From Theobroma cacao (lineage: Eukaryota; Streptophyta; Magnoliopsida; Malvales; Malvaceae): a stretch of DNA of 64,000 nucleotides. Positions 36,707 through 47,997 of this stretch are shown in pieces. The stretch covers positions 6,896,226 through 6,960,225 of the forward strand of contig NC_030857.1 of NCBI RefSeq assembly GCF_000208745.1, given 5' to 3'. A program made the translations under genes and the position numbers. Numbering within the stretch: position 1 is the first letter of the stretch; every line of letters starts with the position of its first letter. Under the pieces are notes generated by a model, which saw only the letters and a program-made list of their open reading frames with translations, made no database searches and was not told the DNA's origin.

Positions 36707-38149
36707 ATGATCAAAGTTTTCAAATGCCATAACAAATTATTGTTGGGATGGATTGTATTGGTAAGAAGATCTTATTCAAGTGAACCAACAAGGGATGTTT
36801 TAGATACAAGCAAAAAAATATGTAAAATCATGATGTCTTCTTCTCCAGTGGTGCTCAATACGGCTCTTGATCAAAGTGGGCTAAGGGTTCCACCTGAAGT
36901 AGTGGAGGATGTTCTTAAGCGGTTTGAGAATGCCGGTATGCTGGCTTATAGATTTTTTGAGTGGGCAGAGAAGCAGCGGAATTATATGCATAGTATTAGG
37001 GCTTATCATACCATGATTGAATCTTTGGCTAAGATTAGGCAGTATCAGATCATGTGGGATCTGGTGAATAAAATGAGGAATAAAAGCATGTTGAATGTTG
37101 AGACATTTTGTATTATAATGAGAAGGTATGCAAGGGTTCAGAAGGTGGAGGAGGCGGTTTATACATTTAATATCATGGAGAAGTATGATGTACCACCAAA
37201 TTTAGCAGCGTTTAATGGCTTACTAAGTACCCTGTGTAAGTCCAAGAATGTGAGAAAAGCTCAAGAGATTTTTGATAAAATGAAAGATCGATTTGTGCCA
37301 GACTCAAAAACTTATAGTATTTTGCTTGAAGGATGGGGTAGGGCTCCAAATTTGCCAAAGGCTAGGGAGATCTTCAGAGAAATGGTTGACATGGGTTGTG
37401 ACCCTGATATTGTGACCTATGGTATAATGGTTGACATTCTCTGCAAGTCAGGGAGGGTAGATGAAGCTATTGAGATTGTTAGGGAAATGGATTCTAATGG
37501 CTGCAGGCCAACCTCTTTTATTTATAGTGTCTTGGTCCATACTTATGGGATAGAAAACAGAAAAGAAGATGCTGTTGATGCATTCCTAGAGATGGAAAGA
37601 AATGGAATTAAGGCAGATGTGGTTGTGTATAATGCTCTGATTGGTGCTTTTTGTAAAGTAAACAAATTAAAGAATGTGTATAGGGTCTTAAATGAGATGG
37701 ATTCCAAGGGTGTGGCACCAAATGCAAGGACCTGCAACATCATTCTCAACAGCTTGATAGGTCGTGGAGAGACTGATGAAGCTTTTAAGGTGTTCCGCAG
37801 GATGATCAAAGAATGTGAACCAGATGCTGACACGTACACAATAATGATAAAGATGTTCTGTGATAGAGATGAGTTAGACATGGCATTTAAAGTGTGGAAG
37901 TACATGAGGTTGAAGCAGTTTATCCCAACCATGCACACATTTTCAGTTCTCATACATGGGTTATGTGAGAAGGGCAATGCTGCTAAGGCTTGTATCTTAC
38001 TGGAGGAGATGCTAGAAAAGGGGATTCAGCCCTCAGGTCTGACATTTGGGAGGTTAAGACAATTGCTTATAAAAGAAGGGAGAGAAGATGTACTCAAATT
38101 TCTTCAGGAGAAAATGAACCTCCTGATCAAGGAGCCTTTATATGATTGA
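36707..38149 (+). CDS. Mitochondrial-type P-class PPR protein
   Basis: Intronless coding sequence of 480 residues. The N-terminal 25 residues are basic and amphipathic (KVFKCHNKLLLGW, then VRRSYSSEP), fitting a mitochondrial presequence. From about residue 98 eleven consecutive 34-36-residue pentatricopeptide repeats can be read, for example NVETFCIIMRRYARVQKVEE, DIVTYGIMVDILCKSGRVDE and DADTYTIMIKMFCDRDELDM. All are P-type with no E, DYW or SMR tail. Such proteins bind organellar RNA through residues 5 and 35 of each repeat and act in processing, stability or translation. It resembles Arabidopsis At1g77360 as I recall it. The target RNA cannot be inferred here. Introns probably lie in both untranslated regions (36335-36668; 38246-38382). 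Confidence 0.95.
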   Translation: MIKVFKCHNKLLLGWIVLVRRSYSSEPTRDVLDTSKKICKIMMSSSPVVLNTALDQSGLRVPPEVVEDVLKRFENAGMLAYRFFEWAEKQRNYMHSIRAYHTMIESLAKIRQYQIMWDLVNKMRNKSMLNVETFCIIMRRYARVQKVEEAVYTFNIMEKYDVPPNLAAFNGLLSTLCKSKNVRKAQEIFDKMKDRFVPDSKTYSILLEGWGRAPNLPKAREIFREMVDMGCDPDIVTYGIMVDILCKSGRVDEAIEIVREMDSNGCRPTSFIYSVLVHTYGIENRKEDAVDAFLEMERNGIKADVVVYNALIGAFCKVNKLKNVYRVLNEMDSKGVAPNARTCNIILNSLIGRGETDEAFKVFRRMIKECEPDADTYTIMIKMFCDRDELDMAFKVWKYMRLKQFIPTMHTFSVLIHGLCEKGNAAKACILLEEMLEKGIQPSGLTFGRLRQLLIKEGREDVLKFLQEKMNLLIKEPLYD

Positions 38150-40084
38150 AGAATTATGCCTTTCAGCTGTTGATAATGCTGAACATATGAAATTCAAATG
38201 CCTGATTAGCACGTGGTATTAAAAGTACAATATCAGTTTGTGCAGGTAATTTGTCTCTCTTTAATTTTAATCTAAAATGGTGACATCTTTTGGTTGTGAT
38301 ACATGTAAAAGAAAGAACACATGCATACTTTTTTGTTTTCACTCTTGCCTTCTGAGAAAATAGTATCTGTTTTTTTAAATAGAGGTCATGAGGAGGGTGG
38401 GGAGGAGTGCTGCTCCAGATATCAAAAGAAAGGGAACAGGTAAATATTGAAACATTTTTGTGTATTACCTCTAAACCTTGAATTAGATGTTGAAATAAAA
38501 ATTACTGGATGTGAAACTAACCTTGCACCAAACTCCCCCATGTCATAAGGAGTAGCATTCCTTTTTTCCCTTTCTAGTGGCAAGAAAATGTCTAACTAGA
38601 TTGTTCGCTTGGAATAATGTTTTAGAAGTTCAATTAATGTTTTCTTAAGAATGGTGATATGTTAATGCTGGACAGTGTGCTAAAGTTCATTGTATGCTCA
38701 TATGTTCATGGTAGAATTTAGTCACAGCATTTGAGGTTTTCGTGATTTGACAACCAATGTGGTTTTTAGTACTTCAAGGCTAATGTTAGTGATTTTTCTA
38801 ATGGACACAAGTATTGTTGTGAAACTATTATATTTTGTTATTTAATTGTTTATACTTTACATTTATTTGAAGGTCTAAGAAATGAAATCTCTATGGAATG
38901 AAACAGATTGTCCCAGAAAACTCTGATCTTCAGTTTAAGAAAGTGGAGGACATATTACAGCATTATATAGCAGTCAGCTAGAGAAGTTGCAAGCAAGTTT
39001 AGCTTGATTCCTTGTCTATACTCTATGGTAACTGATGAAATGGAGGAAGAGGATTGTAATTTGCCATTTGACCTCTTGGGCGTTGTTATGGTAATCGTGT
39101 AATGTTGAGTGCAAGTTCGGGCTCCCAGGAGGTCAGGGGTTCTTTTAAGAGGCAAATAAAACAAATCAGCTCGTTTGGTGCAAAGATTTGATCAGTTCTT
39201 GTGTTTTAGATGCTAAAAGAATCAGTTATCAACTTGTTATAGGCAGTTAGGCAAGCAAAAGAATTTGTTAATGCTTTCTTGAATAATACTTGAGAGTCTA
39301 GTGACTTGGGTCACAAAGGATTGTGGGGCTTGTATCCTTGTGGATGCAGCCTGGTTATTTGATCTTTTGCCCATTTGGCAATGTCAATGGGTGTAGAGAA
39401 GAATTGAACTCACCCATCCAGCTGATTTATAGTTAGTGAACTATCTTGCCTCTCCTATTAATTCTTTAAGATTATCTTTAATGGCATTAAGATCTTACTT
39501 AAAGGGTCATGCCGGCTTTTCCTTTTATCTTTTTCTTTGTTATCAGAACCAGTCTGTTGGTGAGAAACCGCCTTGTTTTCTTTTTCCTGTAGAACCCGCC
39601 TTATTTGGAATCTTGAAGGTAGCACCTGATTACCGATTTACACTTCAGAGCCTTGAGTTCTTCAACCTAACGTCACATTGCCCATGCCAGCATGAACATG
39701 CACACCCATTTGCTTGATACAAACTGGAAATGACCGATACTTTGTTTTCATTAGCTTCATTATAAGAGTACTCCAGCAAGACTACTTTAGCTAGCAGTCT
39801 AGCACAAATGGCACCAAAGCAAAATAGACAAAGAAACACTAATGATTCTCAAAATTCTTCATTCAAAGGCAATAAAGGGTGAGAAAGGGGATGGGGAGAA
39901 GATCTATGTCCCATCACCCTGTAGAAGTCCTTGAAGACAATAACAAGTGACAAGCAATTATGTCCATAAGAAAATTTCTACATTCAATCACTGATGACTA
40001 TTGATTGCATCTAGTCCTTATAGCACAAAAAAATAACATTCTAATGAAATATTATTCTATGGTGAAAAGATATGATGCTTCAAC
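38150..40084. other. PPR 3' UTR (probably spliced) and spacer
   Basis: A donor (tgcag then gtaat, 38246) and acceptor (aaatag, 38382) suggest at least one intron in the PPR 3' untranslated region, with another possible donor at 38440. The rest to the KCP2 3' end has no supported gene; the 93-codon frame at 39436 has no domain. Confidence 0.45.
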
Positions 40085-41787
40085 TCAGTGCCTCTTTGTT
40101 TTTGATTCACTTTTAGAAAGCGTCACTCCTGAAATCTTGTTGATCTCATAAAGTAATCCAGCTGAGAACAAGAAACTGCATTGAACACAAGAATATGAAA
40201 ACAGTCATTAGTAAATAAATTTGTGAAACACAATGCTGATTTGCCGTTAGTTGTACTAATTGATCCATATTATTTGAAAAACTTCTTTTCACAAACTGAA
40301 ATCTTCATACCAAGCAAACTGTAATTATTTCCAACTCAAGCAATTTTAGGTTTTTATGCTTAAATTGGCCCTCGTTCCACAGCATAGAACAAACTTATTA
40401 GGAATAATCTTTTTCCTCATTTTTTGTGTTTGTGTTAGTGTGGCTATAAGCCTACAATTTGTCTCCATAAGGAAGTCGAAGGTTCAAATCCATCACCCCA
40501 GCTCTACAATGAAAAAGACATATTCAACAATAACTACCAGTTTCTATCTGACACTGGATTGCTTCTTAATTATATGTGGACTTGCTTAAACATTTTCTTC
40601 CTTCAACATAATCTAAACTTACCAAACCATGCTGCTAATGGATTAAAAGGAATTTCTCAGGACATGGTAGGAGCTTGCAATAAAAGATAATAAGTCACAT
40701 CTTAACATTACCATGTTGTGATACAAACTCGGTGAACAGTGCTAGCAGCAATCAGTGCAACTGCTTCTGCTAATATGACTGCCAAAAAGAAAACAATGTG
40801 CAATTCAAGTTAAGTTCTTTATAAAACAACAAATACTTGTAGCAGAGAACGTAGTGCATTAAAAAATATGCTAGAGGAAAGACAAGTGCTAGTTATTAAG
40901 ATGGATCCTTAAATTCCATTTTCCATGAAAGACTAAACCTGATTAACAGATAATAAATAGTGGTTTCTTCCCATAAAAAAAATTTGATGTCAAGGTTTTC
41001 ACGAACTTCAATAGCTGTTAACAGCACAAGAAAATATTTTCTTACAAAAATTATTGCCTCCTGAGCTTCTTTCTACAGTTTAAATTTTCAGTAGTGAATC
41101 TCATGAAACGTGAATGCACAGCTTCATGTGCACAATCTTAATCATGGTGGCTTATACACACACACATCTTTGATATGTGCATCAGATTGAGCAGCAAGGT
41201 ATGAATGCTACATTTTCAACAAGGAAAGTGAAATGAGCAAAACACTATAACAAGGTTAAAGGTTCATTTTCTCAGACTTTTAAATAATATCTCATCATAA
41301 ATAATTAAGAAGAAAAGAAAAAGCCTCTGTAAACTCACCAGCACCCCATCCAGTCCTCATCCCACATGTTTCCTGGAAATTCCCAATGAACTGAAAGAAC
41401 AAAGGGCAAGCAAATACAAATTATCACAGTAAATCAAGTTAAATAAGTCACACAATAGAATGCTATTCGGTTTTCATAGCTCAGCTCGTAATTAGTTGGG
41501 GTCTACGTCATTGACAAGTACATCATACAATCAAACTGAAACCATAAATCAGAACATAAAACAGCGGGCTGCATTTCAGGGTGTGAAAATTAATAAGAAA
41601 AGGAGTCGATTTCAGGGCCTTCAGGACTCACCGTTAGTGATACAAGAAACAAGAGGGAGCTGATGAATCCTCCAAGGATTGTAAACAGCTCCGACGACGC
41701 TAACTTCCCTCTATACATCTCTTGGAGCGAGAGAATGACAGTAAATAGAAGAAACGAATACAGCATCGAACTCCCTGATCCTGCCAT
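40085..41787 (-). CDS. KCP2: Oligosaccharyltransferase subunit KCP2 (KRTCAP2 family)
   Basis: Small ER membrane protein that associates with the oligosaccharyltransferase complex for N-glycosylation. Four coding exons in transcript order: 41787-41632, 41390-41339, 40778-40712 and 40175-40085. They total 366 nt for 121 residues, the normal size. Three hydrophobic helices can be read: MLYSFLLFTVILS near the start, LFTILGGFISSLLFLVSL, and VILAEAVALIAAS. The family-typical GNFQETCGMRTGWGAV lies across exon 2, and a basic C-terminus (SKSESKTKRH) resembles an ER-retention tail. All splice sites are GT/AG and phases agree. A 5' untranslated exon probably ends at 42044 (AAAAG then GTACG). It is head-to-head with the RING/WD40 gene. 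Confidence 0.93.
40438..40500 (+). mobile_element. Possible tRNA-derived SINE relic in KCP2 intron 3
   Basis: GTGTGGCTATAAGCC resembles a degenerate A box. About 30 bases on, GGTTCAAATCC at 40481-40491 is a perfect polymerase III B box. Spacing and order fit the 5' part of a tRNA-related SINE. No tRNA cloverleaf or tail is evident. Confidence 0.35.
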
Positions 41788-42110
41788 GGCCTACTCGTTG
41801 CATTAAAAAAAAAAAACCTTCAGAAACACTCTCAGGAAATGTAATTAACAATCTGAAAACATAAAAAATTGAAATGTGGAATTTAGAAAAACCCTCGATG
41901 AATCATAATTTTAACTATGTCACAGTTCGGATCTCATTCAATAAAATTGGAAATCAGCTTCACAAACAGATCAAAATAAAAAAAAAATCGAAGAAGTGCT
42001 AACTATATATATCAAAGGAAATTTCAAAATTTCAAGGCCGTACCTTTTAAACCCTAGCTACGCCCGATCGCTCTCCGTTGCTCTGCCGAACCTTCAAAAT
42101 TTCAGAGAAA

Positions 42111-42292
42111 GACGAAAAGAGGCAAGTAAGAATGCAAGCTAAAAGCAACTAGTGAAAAGAAGTGCAATTATGGTATTAACTGAAAATTTCAGGGGTAAAA
42201 ATGTCAAAAGAATGGCTTGGTCAAAATGAAACGGTGCGTTTGAAACGCAACGTTTTAAAAGGACGAAACTTTTCTACTTTCTCGGCCTGGTG
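42111..42292. promoter_or_regulatory. Compact bidirectional promoter, KCP2 and RING/WD40
   Basis: The start codons of the two divergent genes are 505 bp apart, and the apparent KCP2 leader reaches about 42110. Fewer than 200 bp remain to serve both. A perfect palindrome CGTTTGAAACG lies at 42237-42247, flanked by further AAACG/CGTTT copies (42229-42256). Confidence 0.4.
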
Positions 42293-45200
42293 ATGGAGTC
42301 GCAGGAGTTACCGGAGTGTCCGGTGTGCTTGCAACCGTACGACGGCGTGTGTGCGATCCCACGGGTGCTCGCGTGTGGCCACACGGTGTGCGAAACCTGC
42401 CTTGTAAACCTCCCCCAGAAGCTCCCGGGAGCAATCCGCTGCCCCGCGTGTACTGTGCTCGTCAAGTACCCTCCAGAGGGCCCCTCGACTCTTCCCAAGA
42501 ACATCGAACTCCTCAGACTCATCCCCGGGTCTGGAAGTACCCGAAAACACGTCAACAAATCCCCACATGACTCCCGTGTCCCTTTCCTCCCTCGCTCTTG
42601 GTCAGACGAGTTTTACTCCAATTGGAAAATCTACATTCTCCCTAGTGACGCTGTTGAGAGACAAAAAGTAAGTCTTTTGGCCGTTGGGTCTTTTTCAACT
42701 GGGGGTGAGGGTGGTTCTGGGTTTACGGCTGGCTATTTTGTTAGAGTTATGGATTGTTTGAGTGGAATGAAGGAGGGGGAAAGAGAGGAGTTGGGTTTAG
42801 TTTTAAGTGCCTTTAATAAACAAAGTAGTAGAATTTGTAGGGTTTTGGGTTTATGGGGTGATCCTGGAGATGGGATTTTGTATATAGTGAGTGAGAAGCA
42901 AGAATATGGGAACTTTTTGGATAAAAACTTGGGTGCTTTTGAAAAGGATGGGTTTTTTAATTTTGCAATGATAGGTATGGAAATATGTGAGGCAGTTATT
43001 GCTTTACATAAAGAAGGGTTAATTGCTGGTTGTTTAGGTTTTTCTTGCTTTCAGTTTGATGATTTTGGGCACGTATGTCTGAATTTGAGTGAGGTGTTAT
43101 TGATTGGAAGGGAAGTTCTTGAAGTTGTTGCAAAGGTGGGTTCTAGTGGGAAAAAGATTGGTGATGGAGAAATTGTTTTGTTGATAACAGATTTGTTTAA
43201 AAGGGATGTGTTTGTTAGCCCTGAGGTGTTGCTTGAGCTGTCGGAGAAAGAGGGTATTGTGGTAGAGCGTGGTAGCTCAAGATATTCAATAAGGTATAGC
43301 TCGGATGTCTGGCTGTTAGGTTGTATTTTTCTTAGGATTCTCGTTGGGGAAGTTTTTAGTGATGAGTTGGTTGATTACATGTGTCATATTATTGTGAAAG
43401 GAAGTGAAAATAATGAATTGGATTGTTCAAGTGCTTACATGAGTTTGATGGAGAAAGTGAGCTCTTTGTTGGGAACTAAATTTGGTTCAGAACATGTGTC
43501 ATTGCAACAGATTCTTTGTAAATGTTTGGAGTTTAATCCAAAAAATCGTTCACTTGTGACAGATGTGTGGAAATATATTAGGGAGCTGGTTATTAAACCT
43601 CAGTTTGATAAAATGGTCAAATTGGATGGAGCAAGTTATGATGAGAATAGAGGTCGATGCTTAGTTGTTGGAAAATTGTTTCTGTTGTCCAGGGAAAGAA
43701 TTGAAATACAGGAAAAAGATGTGTCACAAGGAATGGAAACAAATGGTGCAGCAAATATGGTTATTGGTCTCACAGAGGGAAGCATTAAATCTAAAGATTT
43801 GCAAGGCCATCTTGATTGTGTTACAGGATTAGCTGTTGCAGGTGTAACTTCTTTTGTCTCTGTCTTTGACATATGTGCTTCAGTTTGGTACTTTTTAATG
43901 CTACCTGACAATTTATTATAGATGTTTGTGGAGTTTATGGTAAGAAATTGCAACATATTGCTGAAACTTAGAGTTCAATGTATCTTTGTTATTTGTGCCA
44001 TCTTTCTTAATTTTCAAGAATCAGAGCCTAAGTGGTTCCTAGAAATCGTTTCAATTCTGGGTAATGGTAAAAAATAGGAAATTTCCGTGCTATCACTGGA
44101 ATTAAAGGAATCTCTCCTAGCCAAATGATGCAACGGCTTCTTAGTAGTTGATACTGTGGTATGGCTTCTGTATTTATGAACTTTACAAGTCTAAGGCCTT
44201 TAAATTCATGTGCATTCAAAATTTTTAACTTCGCATTCGCTGTTGCATAGTTGCTAAGGGAAATGTAAGCACAGTTACTAATTACTTGCATCACAAGGAT
44301 CTTTTGTTTATGGGGTGGGCGAGTGTGTTGAGGCCCCTCAGGGTTGGGGGTGGGGGTGGGTGTTGTGGATTTGCTACATCAAAAAGCATAATTTCTTCCT
44401 TTGCACAAGTGCTTGAAATACGATGTTCCTCTCACTGCCCCTTCTTCTCATGGATGCACCATGATCCTTGGAAGAACTCTTTGAACCTGAAGTTGAATGG
44501 TATTTGGTTAAACGATGTTGTTTACCCTGTTTATTTCTCTTTTCAATGTTGATGGTTTTTCAGATCTTCTTCACACAGACAGTTTAAAATGACGTTTTGA
44601 GTCTTAGGTAATTTAGGAGCTGTATTCTGATTTTTTTTTTCCTTCTGTTGTAGGTGGTTATCTGTTCAGCTCCTCCTTTGATAAATCAGTCAAAGTATGG
44701 TCTCTGCAGGTATACTCTCTTAATTCGTCATTTATTCAAGTGGCTCTACTTGTATGATTAAAATTCAACGTTACTCTTTACTTGTAATTTTTCTGTGAGT
44801 AATTTAATTTGGATTATTGGCTCCTTTTGAATCAGTTCCTTCCTGCATCTTTTTACAGGACTACTCTCATTTGCATACATTTAGAGGCCATGAGCATAAG
44901 GTCATGGCTGTTGTCTGTGTGGATGAAGAACAGCCATTATGCATTAGTGGTGATAGTGGTGGTGGTATATTTGTATGGAGCATTAGCATCCCTTTTGCAC
45001 AAGAGCCATTGAAAAAATGGTATGAAGAAAAGGATTGGCGTTACAGTGGAATTCATGCTTTGGCAGTTTCAGAGATTGGATATTTATATACTGGAAGTGG
45101 AGATAAATTGATTAAAGAATGGTCATTGCGGGTATCTTCTTTAATTTACAGTGATCTGCACTGCTTATGTCTTCACCTTGTGAAATGTTAGATGATCATG

Positions 45201-46708
45201 CAGAACCTTGGTTTGCTGTTTATTCCAGGATGGCACCTTTTCATGCTCTATGAGTGGCCATAAATCTGTAGTTTCCACGCTAGCAGTGAGTAATGGAGTT
45301 CTTTACAGTGGGAGTTGGGATGGAACTGTTCGATTATGGAGTCTAAGTGATCACAGTCTTTTGACAGTTTTAGGGGAAGACACATTGGGATCTGTGACCA
45401 CTGTCTTGTCTCTTGCAGCTGACATGAATACGCTTGTTGCTGCTTATGAAAATGGATCTGTTAAGGTTCTTTGTTCTTCAAACTGCTCTTGAATTGGTCT
45501 TAATTTGTATTCTTATGTGCATTTACATTTTTCATGGAAGTGAATTGATGTCACATTGCATTCATGGCTTGTCATTGAATAGCATTATACCAAATGATAG
45601 TTGATAGAATGATGCCAATATCCACATCCTGAAACTACCTTGCATGAATGCTAAAAGTCTTATTTGAAATGTTTTGTCATCAAATGTATTATAAATTGTG
45701 AAACGAAAGGAAACATTTATCTTATAAGAAACTCGAGGGTGGAATATATAAACTTGCAAAGTTGCAATAGGGTGTTGCTATTAGCTTCTCCTCTCCATGT
45801 GAAAAGGCCAAATGCATATTGCTGTTCTCCCCATCCCCACCCCCCTCTTTCCTTTTCCTTCTATTTTCTTGAGTCTGTTTCCATCCTTTCTGCTTCTTTT
45901 CAGATCTGGAGGGATGATGTATTTAGGAAATCTATACAAATACACAATGGTGCCATTTTTACTATTAGCTTGGAGGGGAAGTGGCTTTTTACAGGAAGTT
46001 GGGACAAGACCATCAAGGCACAGGTTTGAACACAGCCTGTTATTGTATTGGTTTAGACTTCACTAATTGATCCTTGTGTGCCTCTGAATTAGGCAGCTTT
46101 GATGGGGATATTAACCTATGTAAACTTTATTCTATTATTACATTTACATCTAAGTTTGTTTTTACTTCATGTTTTATTTTAAATTTGTTGAATTGATTGG
46201 TGCAGATTCTTTTTTATTTATGTTTAGATTTACAATATCATCAATGTAATTGAGTTGCAGGAGTTAGCAGGAGATGATTTTCAGGTGGACGTTAGACCTA
46301 TTGGATCAATTCCTTGTGATTCTGTCATAACAGCTTTATCTTTCTGGGAAGGGAAGCTTTTTGTAGGTTTTGGTGATAGGACTGTCAAGGTATGTACATC
46401 TTTTTGTATATTTTCACGAGAATTGCTCCTTCTGTAGCATTGGTTGGGAGATGACAGTCCAATGTGTATTTTACACAAATAACCACTTTGTTGTTTTTAA
46501 GTATGATTTTTTAGCTTGAGATACCTCCCTGTTTTCCGTTAGTAGGCTTTAATCCACGCACACGTGTGTAAACCAACAATGAAAAGGAAATTTGCTGGTT
46601 TTATGCGTCTGATTACTGTCGTTTGTTTCTTTTCCTTCCAACAATGGATGAATTGCTGGATCAGTTAACAATGATCTGATTATGCAGGTATACTATTATG
46701 GGAAGTGA
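42293..46708 (+). CDS. RING finger, pseudokinase and WD40 repeat protein
   Basis: Predicted ubiquitin E3 ligase of an uncommon plant architecture. Seven coding exons: 42293-43841, 44654-44709, 44859-45131, 45229-45465, 45904-46023, 46261-46389 and 46688-46708. They total 2385 nt for 794 residues. Residues 9-53 form a C3HC4 RING (Cys9, Cys12, Cys28, His30, Cys33, Cys36, Cys50, Cys53). Residues about 120-440 resemble a kinase domain whose late motifs survive (SPEVL at 309, SDVWLLGCIF at 337), but the catalytic loop reads IAGCLGF where HRD is expected and no DFG is present, so it is probably inactive. From about residue 500 come WD40 repeats with WSLQ, VWSIS, EWSLR, LWSLS and similar ends. The last exon codes VYYYGK. 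From memory it corresponds to Arabidopsis At1g21651, beside SECA2. Substrate unknown. Confidence 0.9.
44341..44360 (+). other. Potential G-quadruplex in intron 1
   Basis: Four G-runs (3, 5, 5 and 3) separated by loops of 2, 1 and 1 bases fit the standard quadruplex rule. It lies on the coding strand, so the pre-mRNA could also fold. Confidence 0.5.
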
Positions 46709-47997
46709 TCAAAGTCTCATTGGGACTGCTTTTGTTCTCTGCTCTATAATCTGGGTTAAGCACTTAGCAAACCTTGATTTTCAGGACTGAGAGGTTTCTA
46801 CGATGAACTTTTGTACAGAAAAATACACCAATACATGCATACGGGAACCTGTGGCTATTCACTCTCAACACATGTATATCTGTTGGTGTCAATGGACCAA
46901 TTTGTGGATTGTAGAACCTGTAGTGCTCAAGTTGTTATATCATAAGCCAGGATAACTAAAATTGGCAAATACATAGATTGACCACTTTTTTTCCGATTGT
47001 TATGTTGGGGAAGGAAGGCTTTGCGTTGCAATGTGTGAAATACAATGTAAATATTTATATTAAGGAAATAAAAGACTTCCCAGTTTATTAGAAAAAAACA
47101 GAGAGAATTCAAGAATGTTAAATGTTCTTTTGACCTAAAATTATTATTATTTCTTTTACGATTATTATTATTATTATTTCTTTTATGGCCTAAAATTCAA
47201 TGAATAATATTGTCATTGAGAAAGAAAATGAATTTATTGAAATGAAATTTGCATTGGCTCAAAGTTACTTCATGTTGCACTATCTTTCTCTTTTAAAAAC
47301 ATATCAATATAATTATGTTATTTTCAATTAATTGAAGGTAACTTAAAGGGAATTGGTAAGTTAAATATGTAAAAATAAACAGGATTTTAATTTAATAAAA
47401 CAAATAAAGGTTTCTTATTTGGCAAGTAAATGCATAACAACATGAGAATAAAAAGTAATAAAATAAGAGAAATCGTTCTAGCAAATTGATATATTTTGTT
47501 TATCTTGTCAAATATGGAAAATATTCGAGATAAATGACTTTTTTATTTGATTTTGATATTTTATATTAATGATCAAATTAATCCTAATTAATTCATAGAA
47601 GATAAAACGATTGGATATTTGAAATAAAATTTAGCCACAATAAATTATTTTTAAATTAAAACTGTATCAAATCAAATCAAACACATTAGGTAATGGACAA
47701 ATTGTTTTAAGTTAGGCTAGAATTTTTTTTTTTGACAAATATTTACATTAGATTAAGAAAACAAGATATGAAAGGAAACAAATGGTATGGTACTGCTGTA
47801 AGAAAACAGACAAAAGAATTTTTTGGCGGGGAACATGGAAATCCTAAAAGCAACGTATTTATAGCTCTTTTCCTTTTTTCATCGCTTGGCTCCCAAAGAA
47901 GGAAAGCTGCTCTCAAAGCTTAAAATGCAAGAAGAAAACTCCAGCCAAATGATTTCATAGCTCATAGGATAAGCCAACGGCAACAACAGCTACCCAA
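46709..47997. other. Spacer and SECA2 promoter region
   Basis: The 3' untranslated region of the RING/WD40 gene is followed by AT-rich DNA with a short (ATT)n run near 47160-47180, then the SECA2 5' leader. The 63-codon frame at 47732 lacks support. Confidence 0.5.

Noticed and set aside
39101..39160. Possible tRNA-like sequence (gcaagttcgggctcc)
   Set aside because: No cloverleaf or proper A box. Only a partial T-loop resemblance.
39436..39717. 93-codon frame downstream of the PPR gene
   Set aside because: No domain or splice context. Probably within the PPR 3' region.
41488..41530. TAATTAGTTGGGGTC sequence resembling common plant repeat ends
   Set aside because: Too short to assign to a family and no second boundary was found.
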